A stretch of 64,000 bases of DNA from UBA1479 sp038109305 (lineage in GTDB: Bacteria; Pseudomonadota; Alphaproteobacteria; Rhodospirillales; Casp-alpha2): contig JAYNIR010000004.1 of the NCBI GenBank assembly GCA_038109305.1, positions 62,001 through 126,000 of the forward strand, given 5' to 3'. Shown in pieces: positions 8,383 to 16,597 of this stretch. The notes beneath the pieces are model-generated. The model searched no databases and was not told the origin of the DNA. It saw only the letters and a program-made list of their open reading frames with translations. The position numbers and the translations under genes were made by a program. Position 1 is the stretch's first letter; the number at the start of each line of letters is the position of its first letter.

Positions 8383-9528
8383 ATGACCGCGCTCGCCAAT
8401 CAACGCCATCTGTTCGATATCCCGGACGACGTCGCATACTTCAATTGCGCGTCGCGCACGCCGTTTCTGAAATCCGTGGTCGCTGCCGGCGACCGGGGCG
8501 TGCGCGAACGGGTCACGCCCTGGACTTGGGACCATAAAACCGTCGAAGCCCAGGTGGAGGCCGTGCGCAGCCTGTTCGCCGGGCTGATCGGCGCAGCGCC
8601 CAACGACATCGCCATCTGCCCCGCCGCCAGTTACGGGCTTGCCGTGGCGGCGAGAAACCTGCCGCTCGGGCGAGGTCAAACGGTCCTTTTCCTGGAGGAC
8701 CAGTTCCCGTCGAACGTATTCATCTGGATGGAAAAAGCCGCCGCCGCCGGTGCAACCGTCGTGACCGTACCCCGCCCCGCCGACGGCGACTGGACGGCGG
8801 CGGTGCTGGCCCGCATCGACAGCAAGACCGCCATCGCCGCCCTGCCGCCCTGCCACTGGACGGACGGCGGCATATTGGATCTGCAGACAATCGGCGCGGC
8901 CTGCCGGGACGCCGGCGCGGCGCTTGTGGTTGACGCGACGCAGTGGGCCGGCGCCGCCCCCTTCGACGTCGCCCGCATCAAACCCGACTTCGTCGTTGTC
9001 GCCGCCTACAAGTGGCTATGCTGCCCTAACGGCATGGCGTTGATGTACGTGGCGCCCGACCGGCAGGACGGCGTGCCTTTGGAACATCACGACTATAACC
9101 ACCCGGTGACGGCGGCCAGCATCGAAGGCAGGCTTGTATACGATCCCGGATATTCCTTGGGAGCCCGCCGCTTCGACGTGGGCCAGACTTATAACCTCGT
9201 GCAGATGCCGATGGCGGAGGCCGCGCTTGCCCAAGTCGCGGCATGGACGCCCGGCGCCGTCGCCGGGACGCTCAAGCCGATGATCGACGCCATCGCGGAT
9301 GATCTTGCGGCACGCGGCTTCCGCGCCCCGCCCCTAGCCCACCGGGCGCCTCATTTTATCGGCCTTGCCGGGCCGGTCGACCCGCCCAAGGGCCTGATCA
9401 CGGCGTTAGCCGACACAGGCGTCCATGCTTCGCTCCGCTGCGGCGGGCTCCGCATCGCGCCGCATGTGTATGTTTCGGAAAATGATGTTTGCCGCCTGTC
9501 AGAGGCACTGGCGAAAATCTGGGCGTGA
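8383..9528 (+). CDS. Class V PLP-dependent aminotransferase-like protein
   Basis: This fold-type I PLP enzyme is related to the class V aminotransferase / cysteine desulfurase / kynureninase group. The protein is 381 residues from ATG 8383. The cofactor aspartate region is ALVVDATQWAGAAPFDV near 188-204 and the Schiff-base lysine is in FVVVAAYKWLCCPNGMALMYVA near 210-231. The C-terminal domain has GVHASLRCGGLRIAPHVYVSENDV. The N-terminal phrase VAYFNCASRTPF resembles isopenicillin-N-epimerase-like members. The exact reaction cannot be assigned. It follows the EamA transporter on the same strand. Confidence 0.85.
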   Translation: MTALANQRHLFDIPDDVAYFNCASRTPFLKSVVAAGDRGVRERVTPWTWDHKTVEAQVEAVRSLFAGLIGAAPNDIAICPAASYGLAVAARNLPLGRGQTVLFLEDQFPSNVFIWMEKAAAAGATVVTVPRPADGDWTAAVLARIDSKTAIAALPPCHWTDGGILDLQTIGAACRDAGAALVVDATQWAGAAPFDVARIKPDFVVVAAYKWLCCPNGMALMYVAPDRQDGVPLEHHDYNHPVTAASIEGRLVYDPGYSLGARRFDVGQTYNLVQMPMAEAALAQVAAWTPGAVAGTLKPMIDAIADDLAARGFRAPPLAHRAPHFIGLAGPVDPPKGLITALADTGVHASLRCGGLRIAPHVYVSENDVCRLSEALAKIWA

Positions 9529-9531
9529 CGG

Positions 9532-9918
9532 TCAGGAACCGGGCGTCGGCAGGCCGCCGGCAAGCACCTGACGAACCCGTTCGTTCAGGCGGTCGACCCC
9601 GACCGGTTTGGTTTCGAAGGCATCCGCGCCGGCGGCAAACGCCTTATCCAGGTCTTTGGGTTTGTAGCGGGCCGACAGGGCGATCACCGGCACGCCGGTC
9701 AGGCCGTCGATTTTGCAAAGTTCGCGGATCACATCGTATCCTGACATCTTCGGCATGCTGAGTTCGCAGATCGCCAGATCGGGCACGGATTCCACCGCCA
9801 CCGCCAGACCGGTTTCGCCGTCGCCGCACAGTGTCACGTCGTGGCCTTCGCGGGACAGGACGATTTCAAGAAACCCGTGAAAAAAGTCGTCGTCTTCAAT
9901 GACCAGGATCGCAGCCAT
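9532..9918 (-). CDS. CheY-like receiver protein with Glu replacing the phospho-acceptor Asp
   Basis: This is a stand-alone receiver domain of 128 residues from MAAILVIEDDDFFH. The acidic pocket EDDD, the conserved Ser in VIALSARY and the Lys in FETKPVG are present. At the usual phosphorylation site the sequence reads DLAICELSMPKMSGYDVI, so Glu (codon GAA) sits where CheY-type proteins have Asp in xxDxxMP. It may be a constitutively active-like or phosphorylation-independent receiver. The start at 9918 fits the family; the frame is open 30 nt further upstream. It overlaps the start of the RTX stub on the other strand and ends 3 nt from the aminotransferase. Confidence 0.85.
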   Translation of the reverse strand: MAAILVIEDDDFFHGFLEIVLSREGHDVTLCGDGETGLAVAVESVPDLAICELSMPKMSGYDVIRELCKIDGLTGVPVIALSARYKPKDLDKAFAAGADAFETKPVGVDRLNERVRQVLAGGLPTPGS

Positions 9919-10459
9919 TTCCCACCCAGTTGCGGCCGCCGACAACACTATCGGCGGCGGTTCTGACGGTAACGATACGCTAATCTTCCGCGGCCCGATT
10001 GAACTGACAAACGCTCTGGCCTACGGCTCGTCGCTGTTCTTCTTTTACTCCGACGACTTCGGGTCGACATATTACCGGACGGAAATCGTCAACCACACGA
10101 CCAACCCGCTCGACTTCGATGAAGACAACCAGGGCGCCGAAACCTTCGTCGTCGCCAATGGCCTGACGGCCGCGACCGGGGCGGACACCCTGGTTGTCGG
10201 CTCCGACGCCGCCGGGCCGGAAACACTCACCGGCAAAACCGGCAACGACCTGCTGCTGGGCAACGGCGGCACCTTCGACTTCCTGGGCGATGAAAATCAG
10301 GCCTTCACCGGCACCACCAGCCAGGTCGAAGCCCGCTTCAACAACAACACCAAGGTGCTGGAAATCGATACCGACAGCGACGGCCAAAAATACATGGAAA
10401 TCCAAATGCAGAACGTCGAAAGTGCAACCTTGGACGAAACTTACTTCCAGACCACTTAA
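9899..10459 (+). pseudogene. C-terminal stub of an RTX/hemolysin-type calcium-binding secreted protein
   Basis: The reading contains glycine-Asp repeats of the calcium-binding type (GGGSDGNDTLIF, GADTLVVGSD, LTGKTGNDLLLGNGG) and an aliphatic, weakly acidic C-terminus ending TLDETYFQTT, as in type I secretion substrates. It is only about 180 residues, has no N-terminal domain, and its 5' end runs into the oppositely oriented receiver gene. It is therefore most likely the surviving 3' end of a longer RTX protein. The type I exporter genes begin 330 bp downstream on the same strand. A short complete RTX-like protein starting at 9899 is the alternative. Confidence 0.65.
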
Positions 10460-10789
10460 ACCCGGCCCAACCCCGTGCTCTCCTGTGCCTTTCCGGCTCG
10501 GCCCCGCTCTCATGCCCTTCCCGGCCCGGCCCTGTGCTCTCAAAATAATCCGGGTTCGTCCGGCTCCGTGCATGGGGATCGTGTGCGGTAGGACAGTTTA
10601 TCTTTACCACGCGGTTGCCGCTGGTGGACCTGTCATTCATGGCTTGTTCACTTTCGATTGGTAGGATTCCGCTAGAATCGCTGTGAATCGCCGTGACTTT
10701 ACGAATGTGTTAGGGTCGCGGTATTGGGTAACGGCGCCCCGGCCCCCGCCGGGTAGACGCACTTTTGGGCAGGCAGGAACCGGGCTCGG
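10460..10789 (+). other. Non-coding gap before the type I secretion genes
   Basis: This 330-bp stretch between the RTX stub and the ABC transporter shows no convincing gene. It contains a C/T-rich segment with the string GTGCTCTC occurring twice (near 10473 and 10532). Further on is a less GC-rich part (10640-10730) that probably holds the promoter of the ABC/HlyD pair. No clear terminator was found. Confidence 0.4.
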
Positions 10790-12787
10790 ATGAAGGAGCT
10801 CCTGACACGGATATTTTCGCGACCCGGCATCGCCGCCGAGCTTTTGGTCGCGTCCTTGTTTATTAACATCCTTGCGCTGGCAAGTTCGATCTTCGTCATG
10901 CAGGTGTTGAACCGCTATGTCTCGAGCGGCGTCGACGCGACCCTGTTTACCCTTACCACCGGCGTGCTGATCGCCATTGCGCTGGAATTCATGTTCCGCC
11001 AGTCGCGGGATTCCCTCGCCCGCGCCATCAATGTCACGCCGGACGAAAAAACCGCCATCGCCGGCTATACCATCCTGATCCGGGCCAAGGCCGGAGCGCT
11101 GGACAAGGTCCCGCCGGAAACCCGGCGCGAGATGGTCAACGGTATGGCGTCGGTCGAACAGGCGTATACCTCCAGCAACATCGCGACCATCCTTGACGTG
11201 CCGTTTTCCCTGATCTTCGTATTCGTGCTGTACCTGCTGAGCCCGATCCTGGCCGGCGTCGTCATGGTATTTCTGGTCGGCGTGTTCATCTTCGGCGTCA
11301 TGGGCAGCCTATCCATGCAGAAAAAGAGCGCCGACATGCAGGCCGCCCAGGGTGCGGGCAGCGCGCTTATTTCCACCGCCACCCGCGAACAGGACACGGT
11401 CCGCGCCTTTAACGCGGGCGAATTCCTGCGCGGCGCCTGGTTGAAACACGTCCACAGCTCCCAAGGGCTCCGACGCGATGTGTCGGGCCGCCAGGGAACG
11501 ATCCAGACGATCACGCAGAGCGCCAACGGTCTGTTGAGCGTTTTCGTCATCACCACCGGCGCGCTGTTGGTGACCAACGGCATGATGGACGTGGGCGCGA
11601 TGATCGGCGCCAACATCCTGTCCGCCCGGGCGCTGCAGCCGGTGACGAAACTATCGCAACTGGGCAGCGCCTTCGCCAAGGCGCGCCAGGCGCTAACGCT
11701 GTTCGCCGACCTGACGAAAATGCCGCTCGAACCGGCCAAGGGATCGGCGGTGTCGAAATATTCCGGAAAGCTCGAGTTCCGCGACCTTAGTTTCATGTAC
11801 GAAGGCGCACCCGGCCCGATTTTCGAATCCCTGAACCTGAAACTGAACCCCGGCGAAGTGCTTCTGGTGATCGGCGACAACGGCTCGGGCAAGACGACGT
11901 TGGCGCGGTTGATCCTTGGCCTGTTGGATCCCAACCGCGGACAGATTCTGGTCGACGGGTTGGACCTGCATCAAGTCGCGTTGGAATGGTGGCGGCGGCA
12001 GGTCATCTACATGCCGCAGGAACCGTCTTTGTTGAACGCGACCATCGAACAGAATTTGAAGATCAACTCCCCCGAGATCGACCGCCAGGACCTCAACGTC
12101 ATCATCGATGCCGTCGGGTTGCGCCGGTTCTTGGACGAAAGCGCCGAAAGCTTCGATACCATGGTGGTCGACAACGGTTGGCGGCTGTCGGAAGGCACGC
12201 GGCGGCGGCTCGGCTTGGCCCGGGCGCTGGCGACCAACGGCGCCTTGGCGGTGATCGACGAGCCGACGGAAAGCCTGGACGCCGACGGCTGTTCCGCCGT
12301 CCACACCATTATGGGCTCGCTGGTCAAACGAGGCCGGACGATCATCATCATGTCGCACGACAAGAACATCGTCCGCGGCGCCCATTATCTCTTGGACTTG
12401 AACGAAAAACCGGTTCCGATAATCCGCCACATTCCGGGCGCCATGGATCAGCCCGCGGCGCGGGCGGCAGAGGGTCACATACACCCGCAAGCGCCGAAGG
12501 ATGAATCCGGCGCGGGCCAACCGGACAGTCCGCCGGCGCCCAAGCCGCAACCCCATCCGTCCGCCGCCAAGCCACCCAGCCAGCCCTCGGCGACCCCGCG
12601 CACCCCCGATGCCTGGGCGGTTTCGGGCGGGCGCGACGCCAACCCGGCGACGGCCAGGCCGCGCGCTCAGGCGGCCGACCCGGCGGCGGCCCAGGCAGCC
12701 CGGACGAGGCCCGAGCTCGGCGGTGACGGCGCGGAGGTCACACCTCTGCCCAACCCGGCCACGACCCGTGAACGCGGCGGGGATTGA
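10790..12787 (+). CDS. Type I secretion ABC transporter (PrtD/LapB-like) with a disordered C-terminal tail
   Basis: This inner-membrane exporter ATPase is the energy source of a type I secretion system. Residues 1-300 are an ABC membrane domain with five to six hydrophobic segments (AELLVASLFINILALASSIFVMQVLNRYVSSG at the start, as in PrtD). The nucleotide-binding domain follows: Walker A GDNGSGKTTL near 364, Q-loop MPQEPSLLNATI, Walker B ALAVIDEPTESLD and H-loop MSHD. The signature motif reads LSEGTRRR instead of LSGGQ. After about residue 550 comes a roughly 115-residue Pro/Ala/Arg-rich tail of low complexity, absent from standard PrtD proteins. It forms a pair with the HlyD gene directly downstream; no TolC gene is present. 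Confidence 0.9.
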   Translation: MKELLTRIFSRPGIAAELLVASLFINILALASSIFVMQVLNRYVSSGVDATLFTLTTGVLIAIALEFMFRQSRDSLARAINVTPDEKTAIAGYTILIRAKAGALDKVPPETRREMVNGMASVEQAYTSSNIATILDVPFSLIFVFVLYLLSPILAGVVMVFLVGVFIFGVMGSLSMQKKSADMQAAQGAGSALISTATREQDTVRAFNAGEFLRGAWLKHVHSSQGLRRDVSGRQGTIQTITQSANGLLSVFVITTGALLVTNGMMDVGAMIGANILSARALQPVTKLSQLGSAFAKARQALTLFADLTKMPLEPAKGSAVSKYSGKLEFRDLSFMYEGAPGPIFESLNLKLNPGEVLLVIGDNGSGKTTLARLILGLLDPNRGQILVDGLDLHQVALEWWRRQVIYMPQEPSLLNATIEQNLKINSPEIDRQDLNVIIDAVGLRRFLDESAESFDTMVVDNGWRLSEGTRRRLGLARALATNGALAVIDEPTESLDADGCSAVHTIMGSLVKRGRTIIIMSHDKNIVRGAHYLLDLNEKPVPIIRHIPGAMDQPAARAAEGHIHPQAPKDESGAGQPDSPPAPKPQPHPSAAKPPSQPSATPRTPDAWAVSGGRDANPATARPRAQAADPAAAQAARTRPELGGDGAEVTPLPNPATTRERGGD

Positions 12788-12792
12788 CGGCC

Positions 12793-14229
12793 ATGAACCA
12801 GCTCGGCAACGCAGGCATGCAGGCGCTAGGTCGGATTCTTCCGGATCCTGGGAAGGCGAAAAACGGCCAGGACGGGGGCCCTGCCGAACCCGAAATTCCT
12901 GACACCACGGCCGGCGCCCACCAGAATGACAGCAGCCTGCCCGGCGACGATTACATCCCGTCGGAAACGGTGCCGGTCAAAACCCACGCGATTTTTTTAC
13001 TTTCCGCCGCCGCGGTTATAAGCTTCGGCTTATGGTCAGCGGTGTGCGAAATCGACATCGTCAGCATGGCAACCGGCGAAGTTATCCCGTCAACCCAGGT
13101 CAAAACCATTCAGCACCTGGAGGGCGGCATCGTCCGCAGCATCAAGGTGGTCGAAGGCGCCAAGGTCAGGGCCGGGCAGGAACTGGTCGTGCTCGAGCCG
13201 ACCGCGTCCAACGCCGACGTCGGCGAACTGCTGGAACGGCTGGCATCGCTCGAGTTCAATCTGGCGCGCTTGCGCGCACTGCTGCAGGGCAAGTCGAAGA
13301 TGGACGTGCCGCCCGATCTTGAAAAAAGCCGCCCCGACTTGGCCGCCGCCGCGCTCACGCGCTTTGAAACCAACTTCAACTCGCACCAGACGAACCTGCG
13401 CCGGCAAAGGGCGGCCATCAACCAGCGGACCCAGGAAATCAGAGAAATCAATACCCGCATCGACAAAAACCGGAAGAGCCTGTCGCTGGTCAGCGAACAG
13501 GTGAAGATCAGCGAGGGCCTTTTAAAGCGCGATTTAACCAACCGATTCGTTCACCTGAACTTGCTTAAGGAAGCACAGGAGCTCCAGGGCAGCATCGACA
13601 CGGACCAAGCGTCGCTGCGCCGTGCCGACGCCGCATTGAGGGAAGCGCAGGTTGTTCTAGAAGCCATCGAAGGCGAGTTTCTGCAGGAAAATCAGCGTGA
13701 ACTGAGCGAGGCGGAGTTAAGCTACCGCGAACTCACCCAGCGTATTCAAAAGTTCAAATACAACCTGCAGCGGACGGTTGTTCGTTCCCCCGTAGACGGC
13801 ACGGTCAAGACGCTCCACGTGGTGACCATCGGCGGCGTGATCCGCCCGGGCGACCCGGTCGTCGACATCGTCCCGGCGGGCGACAAACTGATCATTGAAG
13901 CGCAATTGCCGACCCAGGATATCGGTTATGTCGTTCCCGGGCAGGCGGCGTCGGTGAAGCTCGCGTCCGGCGATGCCATGCGGTTCAACGCGCTGCAGGG
14001 GACGGTTATTCACGTCAGTCCAGACACGCTCCAGACCAAGGACGGCGCGCCGTACTACAAAGTCCGGATTGCCACCGAAAAAGACCAGTTCAGCCGCGGC
14101 AAGCTGGTGTACAACTTGTTCCCGGGGATGCAGGTCGTGGCGAGCATTCAGATCGGGACGCGCACGGTCCTGAGATATCTGGTCGATCCGCTGATGGCCC
14201 GGATGGGCGACGCCATGGGCGAACGCTGA
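12793..14229 (+). CDS. HlyD-family type I secretion periplasmic adaptor
   Basis: This membrane fusion protein should link the ABC exporter at 10790 to an outer-membrane TolC channel. From ATG 12793 it is 478 residues. It has an unstructured cytosolic N-terminus of about 60 residues, one membrane segment (AIFLLSAAAVISFGLWSAV) and a lipoyl-like half (GEVIPSTQVKTIQHLEGGIVRSIKVVEGAKVRAGQ). A long coiled coil follows (residues ~170-330), then the second half with VRSPVDGTVKTLHV and the family C-terminal block GMQVVASIQIGTRTVLRYLVDPL. The ATG has GGGGA upstream; a TTG at 12784 overlapping the transporter stop is an alternative start. Confidence 0.92.
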   Translation: MNQLGNAGMQALGRILPDPGKAKNGQDGGPAEPEIPDTTAGAHQNDSSLPGDDYIPSETVPVKTHAIFLLSAAAVISFGLWSAVCEIDIVSMATGEVIPSTQVKTIQHLEGGIVRSIKVVEGAKVRAGQELVVLEPTASNADVGELLERLASLEFNLARLRALLQGKSKMDVPPDLEKSRPDLAAAALTRFETNFNSHQTNLRRQRAAINQRTQEIREINTRIDKNRKSLSLVSEQVKISEGLLKRDLTNRFVHLNLLKEAQELQGSIDTDQASLRRADAALREAQVVLEAIEGEFLQENQRELSEAELSYRELTQRIQKFKYNLQRTVVRSPVDGTVKTLHVVTIGGVIRPGDPVVDIVPAGDKLIIEAQLPTQDIGYVVPGQAASVKLASGDAMRFNALQGTVIHVSPDTLQTKDGAPYYKVRIATEKDQFSRGKLVYNLFPGMQVVASIQIGTRTVLRYLVDPLMARMGDAMGER

Positions 14230-14241
14230 GTTTTTCAGCGT

Positions 14242-14535
14242 TTATTTTTTCACGGATTTAGCCTTTGCGGCCGGCTTTTTATCGTCTTTGCCATTGTCTC
14301 CGTCATCGCCGCCGTCGCCGGCCTGGCTTTGCAGTTTTTCACGGATTTCATTGGCGCCGTCGGCAATCCCCCGCAGAATTGCCTGCAACTGGTTGGCTGG
14401 AATCATCAGACGCGTCACCGGTCGGGCAGACCCCGCTTCAACCTGCTGGCCAAGCGTAATCCGAAACACGCCATTGGCGTGCGAAACGCTGGAAACCAGC
14501 TCTACTAAATGGTCTTTCACTTGATCGTCGGACAC
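14242..14535 (-). CDS. Small protein of unknown function with a Lys/Asp-rich tail
   Basis: I chose a GTG start (VSDDQVKDHLVELV) because GGGAG lies 7 nt upstream; a longer frame opens at 14604. The predicted protein is about 97 residues. Its core reads NGVFRITLGQQVEAGSARPVTRLMIPANQLQAILRGIADGANEI, a strand-strand-helix pattern that faintly resembles the DUF3467 layout. The C-terminal 30 residues are Gly/Asp/Lys-rich and probably disordered. It is convergent with the HlyD gene, ending 12 nt from it. A role connected with the secretion system is only guessed from position. Confidence 0.6.
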   Translation of the reverse strand: MSDDQVKDHLVELVSSVSHANGVFRITLGQQVEAGSARPVTRLMIPANQLQAILRGIADGANEIREKLQSQAGDGGDDGDNGKDDKKPAAKAKSVKK

Positions 14536-14850
14536 TCCAAATCTCCCGGTCTCTGCTATTGACCCCAAATTATTGTTGGATAGGGCCCGCCGGTCAACCG
14601 CCATGAGACCGTTGCCCGCAATATCAAAAGGACCAATACCGATCAGTCTGCTAGTTGACAGTACGGTTCCAAATTTTGCCGCAAACGGTGACTAGACTAG
14701 AGTAGTCTGCAAATAATTGCATACAGTATTAACTCTGCGAATGAATCGCTGGCCTCGGCAATGGCCGCGGTATACTGCGGGAGTCGTGGGGGGGGGTAGA
14801 TCACGGCCAAACCTTCCGTCTCGTGAAGGAATAACAAAGGAACGCGCAAC

Positions 14851-15315
14851 ATGGCGAAAGCGAGCCAAAAGTCCAAGACCCGTCGGCAAAAACGTCTGCC
14901 GCCGGGAATTTCAAACCCCGTAGACATTCATGTCGGCCAGAGGCTCCGTTTGCGCCGGACGCTGCTCGGCATGAGCCAGGAAAAGCTCGGCGATGCGGTC
15001 GGTCTGACCTTTCAGCAAATTCAGAAATACGAACGGGGCACCAACCGTATCGGCGCCAGCCGGCTCTACATGTTTTCCCGTATTCTGGACGTCCAGATTT
15101 CCTACTTCTTCGAACAAATACCGGCGCAAATCCGAACCCATGAAGGCCAGATGGAAATCGGCCTTTCGGTCGGCTCGCAGGAAATTCTTGAACGCGACCC
15201 CATGGCCCGCCGCGAAACCCTTGAACTGGTGCGCGCCTATTATGCCGTCGGCGATCCGAAAGTCCGCCGTCGGATCGTCGACCTGGTCAGGTCGCTGGGC
15301 GCCGATATCGGTTAA
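14851..15315 (+). CDS. XRE-family HTH transcriptional regulator
   Basis: The 154-residue protein has a basic N-terminus (KASQKSKTRRQKRLPPG). A Cro/C1-type helix-turn-helix follows from VDIHVGQRLRLRRTLLGMS through EKLGDAVGLTFQQIQKYERG to TNRIGASRL (residues ~28-75). The C-terminal region, ending VRAYYAVGDPKVRRRIVDLVRSL, has a conserved helical motif of alphaproteobacterial family members. A close paralogue lies at 25657-26115 with the same layout, including the LTFQQIQKYERG string. The ~250 bp upstream region probably holds its own promoter. Regulatory targets are unknown. Confidence 0.9.
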   Translation: MAKASQKSKTRRQKRLPPGISNPVDIHVGQRLRLRRTLLGMSQEKLGDAVGLTFQQIQKYERGTNRIGASRLYMFSRILDVQISYFFEQIPAQIRTHEGQMEIGLSVGSQEILERDPMARRETLELVRAYYAVGDPKVRRRIVDLVRSLGADIG

Positions 15316-15355
15316 TCATCATTCCGTCTGATTTTTGATCCGTACCCGCAGGCGG

Positions 15356-16597
15356 CTACGCCCGCCCGGAATGTTCGACGATGACCTCCAACAATACGCG
15401 GCAGCCGTCCGCAAGGTCTTCCCGCGTTGCCGTTTCGCGTTCGTTGTGGCTGATCCCGCCGGCGCAGGGCACGAAGATCATTCCCGTGGGCGTGCATCGG
15501 GCCAGGTTGCAAGCATCGTGCCCGGCGCCGGAATGTATGTCCCGCCACGTGAGGCCCAGCGCATCGGACGCGTCGCGCACGGCCTGAACGCATGCGCCGT
15601 CAAAATGCGTGGCGCGCCGCGCCGACGTTTCATCGACTATCAGACCCAGCCCCATGCCGTCAGCGATTTGGCGGCAGACACCGTCGATCCGCCCACATAC
15701 GGCTTCCAGGATTTCGTCGTCGGGGTGGCGGCAATCGACGGAAAAATTGACCAAGCCCTGAATGGTGTTCCGCGAATTCGGCCAGACCCGCACGTACCCC
15801 GTGGTCAACACCGGCGTGGGATCATATTCGAACGCCATCCGGTTCAGCGCGTCCATCATGCGCGCGGTGCCGACCATGGCGTCCTTGCGCAGCGCCATGG
15901 GCAGGGTGCCGGCATGGCCTTCATCGCCGGTCACGGTGACGGAGAAGCATTTCTGCCCTTGCGCGCCCAACACCGCGCCGATGACGGCGCCCTCGTTTTC
16001 CAGGATAGGGCCCTGTTCGATGTGCGCTTCGAAAAACGCCGCGATCGGATACCCGCCGCAGGGCTCATTGCCGTCGTATGCGATCCGCGCCAGTTCGCGT
16101 CCGAAGGTGGTCGTCCCGTCCCGATCCAGCATGTTAAGGCCGTAATCCAGATCGAACCGCCCGGCGAAAACGCCGGAGCCGACAACGCCGCCGGCGAACC
16201 GCACGCCTTCTTCGTCGCTCCAGACAACCACGTCTGTGGGTGCGCGGGTCTTGACGCCAGCGTCGTCCAACGCGCGCAGCACTTCCAACCCCGCCAGTAC
16301 GCCGTAGGCGCCGTCGAACTTGCCGCCCAAAGGCTGGGTGTCCAGGTGGCTGCCGGTCATCACAGGCGGCCTGTCGGATTCCGTGCCCGGGCGGCGGGCG
16401 AAGATATTGCCCATCGTATCGACTCGGATCGCGTATCCGCCGTCACGGCACCACCGGACGAACAGGTCGCGGGATTGTTTATCCAGGTCGGTCAGCGCCA
16501 ATCGCCCAACCCCGCCCGCGGGCGTCGCGCCGATTTCAGCCATCTCCATGTGGCTTTGCCACAGGCGGTCCGCATCGATCGGCGCGGTCGAAGACAT
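15356..16597 (-). CDS. Zn-dependent M20-family amidohydrolase (hydantoinase/carbamoylase or allantoate amidohydrolase type)
   Basis: This metal-dependent enzyme of the AmaB/AllC/HyuC group hydrolyses N-carbamoyl amino acids, allantoate or similar ureides. It is 413 residues from ATG 16597. Metal-site motifs are VMTGSHLDTQPLGGKFDGAYG near 80-100, VVWSDEEGVRF near 124-134 and EAHIEQGPILE near 197-207. The dimerisation domain has VTVTGDEGHAGTLPMALRKDA, and the final block is SGAGHDACNLARCTPTGMIFVPCAGGISHNERE. The start overlaps the amidase stop by one base (TAATG), so the two are translationally coupled. A pathway for amide or ureide nitrogen release is likely; the exact substrate is not determinable. 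Confidence 0.9.
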   Translation of the reverse strand: MSSTAPIDADRLWQSHMEMAEIGATPAGGVGRLALTDLDKQSRDLFVRWCRDGGYAIRVDTMGNIFARRPGTESDRPPVMTGSHLDTQPLGGKFDGAYGVLAGLEVLRALDDAGVKTRAPTDVVVWSDEEGVRFAGGVVGSGVFAGRFDLDYGLNMLDRDGTTTFGRELARIAYDGNEPCGGYPIAAFFEAHIEQGPILENEGAVIGAVLGAQGQKCFSVTVTGDEGHAGTLPMALRKDAMVGTARMMDALNRMAFEYDPTPVLTTGYVRVWPNSRNTIQGLVNFSVDCRHPDDEILEAVCGRIDGVCRQIADGMGLGLIVDETSARRATHFDGACVQAVRDASDALGLTWRDIHSGAGHDACNLARCTPTGMIFVPCAGGISHNERETATREDLADGCRVLLEVIVEHSGRA

